From assembly GCF_900168195.1 (NCBI RefSeq), contig NZ_FUYX01000006.1, positions 186,001 to 250,000 on the forward strand: a DNA stretch of 64,000 bases, in the 5' to 3' direction. Origin of the DNA: Allobosea thiooxidans. GTDB lineage: Bacteria; Pseudomonadota; Alphaproteobacteria; Rhizobiales; Beijerinckiaceae. Within the stretch, counting starts at the first letter, position 1, and every line of letters starts with the position of its first letter. This document shows positions 59,641 to 64,000 of the stretch, in pieces. The notes beneath the pieces are model-generated. The model was given only the letters and a program-made list of their open reading frames with translations. It made no database searches and was not told the origin of the DNA. A program made the position numbers and the translations under genes.

Positions 59641-61158
59641 ATGTTCGAGCGGCAAGATTTCGGGGACACGGTCGAGACAGCGTCGGTGGTGGTGACGATC
59701 GCGGCGGAGGAAGCCGCGGGGATCAAGGTGGAAGAGGCGACCATCCAGGAAGCCTGGGAGCGCGTCCGCAGGCGCCTGCGGGCCGAGCTCGGCGAGGATG
59801 TGTTCTCGAGCTGGTTCGGCCGGCTCGAGCTCGCCGGCATCGTCGAGGGCGTGGCCTACCTCACCGTCCCGACCCGGTTCCTGAAGAGCTGGCTCGAAGC
59901 GCATTACGCCGAGCGGCTGCGGGTGAACTGCATCGCCGAGCTGCCGGCGCCGAACGGCGTGCTACTCTCCGTGCGCCCGGTGTCGCGCGAGGCGGCCGCA
60001 CCGCGCGTCGAGGCCGCTCTCCGCGCCCGCCCCGTCGCCGCCGCCAGCACGATCGCCGAGCCCGGCAAGCCCGCTGGCGCCAACCCGGCCCAGCCCTGCG
60101 AGAACGACCCGGTCGACGCCTGCGGCACGGCGCTAGACAAGCGCATGAGCTTCCAGAGCTTCGTCGTCGGCAAGTCGAACCAGCTCGCCTTCGCCGCGGC
60201 CGAGCGCATCGCCGGCGCGCCGGCGGGCCAGAGCCCCTACAACCCGCTCTATCTCCATGCCGGCGTCGGCCTCGGCAAGACGCATCTGCTGCAGGCGATC
60301 GCCCAGGAAGCGCGCCGCCAGGGCAAGCGCGTCGCCTATTTCACCGCCGACCGCTTCATGTACGGCTTCGTCGCGGCGCTGAAGTCGCAGACGGCGCTGG
60401 CCTTCAAGGAGAAGCTGCGCGGCATCGACCTGCTCATCGTCGACGACGTGCAGTTCATCCAGGGCAAGTCGATCCAGCAGGAGTTCGGCCACACGATCAA
60501 CGCGCTGCTCGATGCCGGCAAGCAGATCGTCGTCGCCGGCGATCGCCTTGCCGGCGAGCTGGAAGCGCTCGACGAGCGCATCCGCTCGCGGCTCGGCGGC
60601 GGCCTCGTCGTCGAGGTCGGCGAGCTCGACGAGGCGCTGCGCGTCAAGATCCTGGCGAGCCGCATGGAAGCGCTGCAGGGCGCCCATCCGAACTTCCAGG
60701 TCAGCCCGGACGTCGTCGCCTATGTCGCCCGCGTCGTCACGACCAATGGCCGCGACCTCGACGGCGCCGCCAACCGGCTGCTCGCCCATGCGACGCTCTC
60801 GGGCCAGCTCGTGACGCTCGAGACGGCGGAGGCCGCGATCCGCGACCTGGTGCGGACGCGCGAGCCGCGCCGGGTCAAGATCGAGGACATCCAGAAGCTC
60901 GTCGCCACGCGCTACAATGTCAGCCGGGCCGACATCCTCTCGGAGCGCCGCACCGCGGCGGTGGTGAAGCCGCGCCAGATCGCGATGTATCTGTCGAAGG
61001 CGCTGACGCCACGCTCGCTGCCGGAGATCGGCCGCCGCTTCGGCGGACGGGACCACACCACGGTGCTGCACGCGGTGCGCAAGATCGAGAAGGCGATCAG
61101 CGAGGACCGCTCGCTGCATGAGGAGGTCGACCTGCTGAAGCGCATGCTTCAGGAGTGA
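59641..61158 (+). CDS. dnaA: Chromosomal replication initiator protein DnaA
   Basis: About 505 residues from ATG 59641; an in-frame ATG at 59629 is close, and a TTG at 59557 is less likely. GGGG at 59631-59634 is a plausible ribosome-binding site for 59641. Domain I: ERVRRRLRAELGEDVFSSWF. Domain III AAA+: Walker A HAGVGLGKTHLLQAI, Walker B LLIVDDVQFIQGKS, and sensor/Arg-finger region RIRSRLGGGLVVEVG. Domain IV DNA-binding signature GRRFGGRDHTTVLHAVRKIE. It initiates replication at oriC. dnaN follows on the same strand. Confidence 0.97.
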   Translation: MFERQDFGDTVETASVVVTIAAEEAAGIKVEEATIQEAWERVRRRLRAELGEDVFSSWFGRLELAGIVEGVAYLTVPTRFLKSWLEAHYAERLRVNCIAELPAPNGVLLSVRPVSREAAAPRVEAALRARPVAAASTIAEPGKPAGANPAQPCENDPVDACGTALDKRMSFQSFVVGKSNQLAFAAAERIAGAPAGQSPYNPLYLHAGVGLGKTHLLQAIAQEARRQGKRVAYFTADRFMYGFVAALKSQTALAFKEKLRGIDLLIVDDVQFIQGKSIQQEFGHTINALLDAGKQIVVAGDRLAGELEALDERIRSRLGGGLVVEVGELDEALRVKILASRMEALQGAHPNFQVSPDVVAYVARVVTTNGRDLDGAANRLLAHATLSGQLVTLETAEAAIRDLVRTREPRRVKIEDIQKLVATRYNVSRADILSERRTAAVVKPRQIAMYLSKALTPRSLPEIGRRFGGRDHTTVLHAVRKIEKAISEDRSLHEEVDLLKRMLQE

Positions 61159-61312
61159 GATCGCGCGAACCGCGCGCCCGCTGCGTCAAATGGTTGTGGT
61201 TGCCCGGGCGCGCAGGCCTTGCGCGCCCGCGCGCCGTCCGGCAATGTCGCTGGCCATTCATTCGGCCCGGGCAGCGATGCCCGGGCGGCCAGCGCCAGAA
61301 GACTAGACAATC

Positions 61313-62428
61313 ATGAAGGTCACGGTCGAACGTTCCACGCTGCTCAAGTCGCTCGGTCACGTGCATCGCGTGGTCGAGCGCCGCAACACGATCCCGATCC
61401 TGTCCAACCTGCTGCTCAGCGCCTCCGAGAACGGCCTGCGGCTCAAGGCGACCGATCTCGACATCGAGGTGGTGGAGACGATTCCCGCCGAGGCGGCCGA
61501 GCCCGGCGCCACGACCGTTCCCGCCCACACCCTCTACGACATCGTCCGCAAGCTGCCCGACGGCGCGCAGGTTTCGCTGGAGACCACCGGCGACAGCGGC
61601 CTCGTGCTGCGCTCCGGCCGTTCGCGCTTCCAGCTCCAGACCCTGCCGGAGAGCGACTTCCCCGACATCACTGCCGGCGAGATGGCGCATCGCTTCGTGC
61701 TGCCGGCCGGCGAGCTGAAGCGCCTGATCGACAAGACCCAGTTCGCGATCTCGACCGAGGAGACGCGCTACTACCTGAACGGCATCTATCTCCACACCAT
61801 CGACGTCGACGGGCGCCCGGTGCTGCGCGCGGTCGCGACCGACGGCCACCGCCTCGCCCGCGTCGACACCGCTGCCCCGCAGGGCTCGGTCGGGATGCCC
61901 GGCGTGATCGTCCCGCGCAAGGCCGTCGCCGAGATCCAGAAGCTGCTGGAGGATGGCGAGAGCGAGGTCGCGGTCGAGCTTTCCGGCTCCAAGATCCGCA
62001 TCGCCACGGCCAGCGTCGTGCTGACCTCGAAGCTGATCGACGGCACCTTCCCCGATTATCAGCGCGTCATCCCGAGCGGCAACGACAAGCGCCTGACCGT
62101 CGACAAGGGCGATTTCGCCGCTTCCGTCGACCGCGTCTCGACGATCTCGTCGGAGCGCGGCCGCGCCGTGAAGCTCTCGATGGCGGATGGGCGCATGACG
62201 CTCTCCGTCACCAATCCGGATTCCGGCTCCGCGACCGAGGAGATCGAGGTCGACTACGAGGCGAGCCCGCTCGATATCGGCTTCAATGCCCGCTATCTGA
62301 TGGACATCGCCGCCCAGCTCGACGGCGACACGGCGCTGCTCAAGCTCGCCGATCCCGGCTCGCCGACCGTCATCCAGGATCGCGAAGGGGCCTCCGCGCT
62401 CTATGTGCTGATGCCGATGCGCGTGTGA
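61313..62428 (+). CDS. dnaN: DNA polymerase III beta sliding clamp
   Basis: A 371-residue clamp, usual length. MKVTVERSTLLKSLGHVHRV, VVERRNTIPILSNLLLSA, RRGL-like loops and TRYYLNGIYLH are typical of domain 1-2, and the C terminus ALYVLMPMRV is the conserved end with the clamp-binding pocket residues. It lies 155 bases after dnaA; a GGGCGCGC/GCGCGCCC hairpin sits in that gap. It overlaps no gene; recF begins 10 bases after its stop. Confidence 0.98.
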   Translation: MKVTVERSTLLKSLGHVHRVVERRNTIPILSNLLLSASENGLRLKATDLDIEVVETIPAEAAEPGATTVPAHTLYDIVRKLPDGAQVSLETTGDSGLVLRSGRSRFQLQTLPESDFPDITAGEMAHRFVLPAGELKRLIDKTQFAISTEETRYYLNGIYLHTIDVDGRPVLRAVATDGHRLARVDTAAPQGSVGMPGVIVPRKAVAEIQKLLEDGESEVAVELSGSKIRIATASVVLTSKLIDGTFPDYQRVIPSGNDKRLTVDKGDFAASVDRVSTISSERGRAVKLSMADGRMTLSVTNPDSGSATEEIEVDYEASPLDIGFNARYLMDIAAQLDGDTALLKLADPGSPTVIQDREGASALYVLMPMRV

Positions 62429-62438
62429 TCCCGCGGCC

Positions 62439-63566
62439 ATGGCCGCCGTCGCGCGCCTGATCCTGCAGGATTTCCGTTCCTACGAGGCCCTCGATCTCCC
62501 GGTCGAGGGCCAAATCGTTGCACTCGCAGGCGAGAACGGAGCCGGCAAGACCAATATCCTCGAAGCCCTCTCGCTGTTCACGCCGGGACGGGGCCTGCGC
62601 CGTGCGGAGCTGTCGACCATGGCCCGGCAGGGTGGCGACGGCTCCTTCGCCGCCTCGGTCACGCTCGCGGACGAAGCCGGCCGGCTCGGGATCGGGCTCG
62701 GCCCGCTCGATGCGGAAGGCAGGCGCCCGCGGCTTGCCCGCATCGACGGCGCCTCCGTCGGCTCGGCGCTGGCCTTCAGCGACTATCTGCGCGTGGTCTG
62801 GCTGACGCCCGATCTCGACGGGCTGTTCCGGGGCGCGGCCGGCGACCGCCGCCGCTTCCTCGACCGGCTGGTGCTGGCGATCGATCCGAGCCATGCCACC
62901 CGCTCCAACGCGCTGGAGCGGGCGCTGCGCTCGCGCAACCGCATCCTCGAGGAGAGTCCCGGCCAGGGCCAGTGGCTCGACGCCGTCGAGCGTGAGATCG
63001 CCGAACTCGGCGTCGCGGTCGCCGCCGCGCGTGCCGAGACGGTGGCGCGGCTCTCCGCGATCATCGCCGAGACGCGCGACGAAACCTCGCCCTTCCCCTT
63101 CGCCGATATCACGCTCTCAGGCGAGATCGACGCCCTCGTCGCCCGCCTGCCGGCGGTCGATGCCGAGGACGCCTATCGCGACGTGCTGCGCCAGGGCCGC
63201 CAACGCGACCGCGCCGCCGGGCGCACGCTCACGGGGCCACAGGCCTCCGATCTCGAAGTCCGGCACGGACCGAAGGACATCCCGGCCGGACAGGGCTCGA
63301 CCGGCGAGCAGAAGGCGCTGCTGATCGGGCTCGTGCTCGCCCATGCCCGGCTGGTCGCGGCGATGAGCGGGATCGCGCCGCTCGTCCTGCTCGACGAGAT
63401 CGCCGCCCATCTCGACCCGCGCCGGCGCGCGGCGCTCTATGAAGGGCTCACCGGTCTCGGCTGCCAGGTCTGGATGACCGGCGCCGATGCGGCCCTGTTC
63501 GGCGACCTGCCGGCGGGCGCACAACGTTTCGCGGTGACGCCGGGGCGGATCGATCCGCTCGATTGA
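62439..63566 (+). CDS. recF: DNA replication and repair protein RecF
   Basis: A 375-residue SMC-like ATPase that loads RecA at gaps with RecO and RecR. Walker A is GENGAGKTNILEALSLF, LFTPGRGLRRAEL follows, the signature region is GQGSTGEQKALLIGLVLAHA and Walker B is LVLLDEIAAHLD. Length is normal. The start is ATG 62439, ten bases after the dnaN stop, so dnaN-recF form one unit, the order dnaA-dnaN-recF common in many bacteria. No gyrB follows in this window; a repeat and a LysE-family gene come next. Confidence 0.97.
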   Translation: MAAVARLILQDFRSYEALDLPVEGQIVALAGENGAGKTNILEALSLFTPGRGLRRAELSTMARQGGDGSFAASVTLADEAGRLGIGLGPLDAEGRRPRLARIDGASVGSALAFSDYLRVVWLTPDLDGLFRGAAGDRRRFLDRLVLAIDPSHATRSNALERALRSRNRILEESPGQGQWLDAVEREIAELGVAVAAARAETVARLSAIIAETRDETSPFPFADITLSGEIDALVARLPAVDAEDAYRDVLRQGRQRDRAAGRTLTGPQASDLEVRHGPKDIPAGQGSTGEQKALLIGLVLAHARLVAAMSGIAPLVLLDEIAAHLDPRRRAALYEGLTGLGCQVWMTGADAALFGDLPAGAQRFAVTPGRIDPLD

Positions 63567-63638
63567 TCGGTCAGGCCACCGCTTGCGATGGGACGCCTGC
63601 CGGCGTTGCTGGTAGGATATTCCTCGATCGAACGGGGC

Positions 63639-63736
63639 CGTCATTGCGAGGAGCGAAGCGACGAAGCAATCCAGGGGGACCCGGTTGAACGCCCCACCCA
63701 GTCCCCCTGGATTGCTTCGCTGCGCTCGCAATGACG
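63639..63736. repeat. Palindromic intergenic repeat, family B (copy 3)
   Basis: GTCATTGCGAGGAGCGAAGC..GAAGCAATCCAGGGGG on the left and CCCCCTGGATTGCTTCGC..GCTCGCAATGAC on the right, the closest of the three copies to a perfect palindrome. It lies between recF and the LysE-family gene. Confidence 0.92.
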
Positions 63737-63783
63737 ATTCCGGATCGAACAGCGCATTTGCATCGTCGCGCCGGAGGCTTTCC

Positions 63784-64000
63784 ATGGACATCTCCAGCCT
63801 TGCCCTGTTCGCCGGCGTGTATTTCCTGGCCGTAGCCTCTCCCGGCCCGGCGATCGCCGCGCTGGTCGCGCGTTCCCTGTCCTCGGGCTTCCGGCGCTCG
63901 CTGCCCTTCCTCGCCGGCATCGTCATGGGCGATCTTGTCTGGTTCACGCTCTCGGCGCTGGGGCTCAGCGTGCTGATGCAGAGCTTCCACGGCGTCTTCC
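63784..64000 (+). CDS. LysE-family translocator, 5' part only
   Basis: The start of an amino-acid/metabolite exporter, cut by the window end. Visible: MDISSLALFAGVYFLAVASPGP (the SPGP motif of helix 1), AIAALVARSLSSGFRRSLPFLAGI and GDLVWFTLSALGLSVLM, all typical of the RhtB/LysE family. These proteins export homoserine, threonine, lysine or other metabolites. The start ATG 63784 has TGGAGGC-type purines (GGAGG at 63770-63775 region) upstream. Confidence 0.9.
   Translation, partial: MDISSLALFAGVYFLAVASPGPAIAALVARSLSSGFRRSLPFLAGIVMGDLVWFTLSALGLSVLMQSFHGVF

Noticed and set aside
59526-61121. 531-codon frame overlapping dnaA in another register
   Set aside because: dnaA fills the region with all its domains; the shifted frame is Arg/Ala-rich only.

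Overview
The window is high-GC DNA (roughly two-thirds G+C by eye) from an alphaproteobacterium, most likely of the order Hyphomicrobiales (Rhizobiales). A Bosea-like genus is my best guess, but this is inference. The evidence is the neighbourhood ubiB-ubiE / mutM - enoyl-CoA hydratase - rpsT - dnaA - dnaN - recF, a SAM-II class riboswitch (an alphaproteobacterial speciality), an RpoH-type dnaK promoter, a cluster of CcrM-type GANTC sites upstream of dnaA, and very dense small palindromic intergenic repeats. Nearly every gap between genes holds one of these repeats. I see no transposase, prophage, CRISPR array, tRNA or rRNA.

Layout. 0-19.5 kb is mostly housekeeping: leucyl aminopeptidase (cut by the window edge), a small MarR-like regulator, an NlpC/P60 hydrolase, mutS, a membrane chemoreceptor, malic enzyme maeB, an ABC exporter-like protein with a decayed ATPase domain plus a methyltransferase-like partner, a flippase-like membrane protein, a GST, an MFS drug exporter, a cold-shock protein, a fumarylacetoacetate-hydrolase/DapA-like pair, and a PCuAC copper chaperone with a DUF2946 protein. 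19.5-23 kb is a methionine-uptake operon: promoter, SAM-II riboswitch, a 22-codon leader ORF with three consecutive Cys codons, two small unknown ORFs, then metN-metI-metQ. 23-31 kb holds a secreted phytase-like protein, a membrane protein with a divergent XRE regulator, and dnaK-dnaJ. 31-34.2 kb is thiC-thiM behind a TPP riboswitch. 34.4-37.2 kb holds small proteins and a Pro/Ala-rich OmpA-family protein.

37.3-48.3 kb looks like one peptide/amide-nitrogen uptake and catabolism cluster arranged around a MarR-type regulator and its perfect operator palindrome. It contains a polysaccharide-deacetylase-fold hydrolase, a fused double-ATPase, two permeases and a binding protein of the Dpp/Gsi type, a creatininase-family amidohydrolase, an isoaspartyl peptidase/asparaginase, a ketopantoate-reductase-family enzyme and an SDR. 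The arrangement recalls iaaA-gsiABCD of E. coli. 48.4-50.4 kb is a four-gene ArsR operon (ArsR, SRPBCC, DUF1579, VOC) with a perfect 32-bp palindrome directly upstream. 50.5-64 kb is amn, ubiB-ubiE, mutM, enoyl-CoA hydratase, a threonine/serine dehydratase-like enzyme, rpsT, the replication genes dnaA-dnaN-recF, and the start of a LysE-family exporter cut by the window end.

The best candidates for something new are the SAM-II plus Cys-rich leader arrangement in front of metNIQ, the families of palindromic repeats (one nested inside another), the ABC transporter that has lost several ATPase motifs, and the MarR-centred peptide/amide cluster. I ran no searches: family names come from motif recognition in the translated sequence, and start sites were chosen from Shine-Dalgarno spacing and family length.
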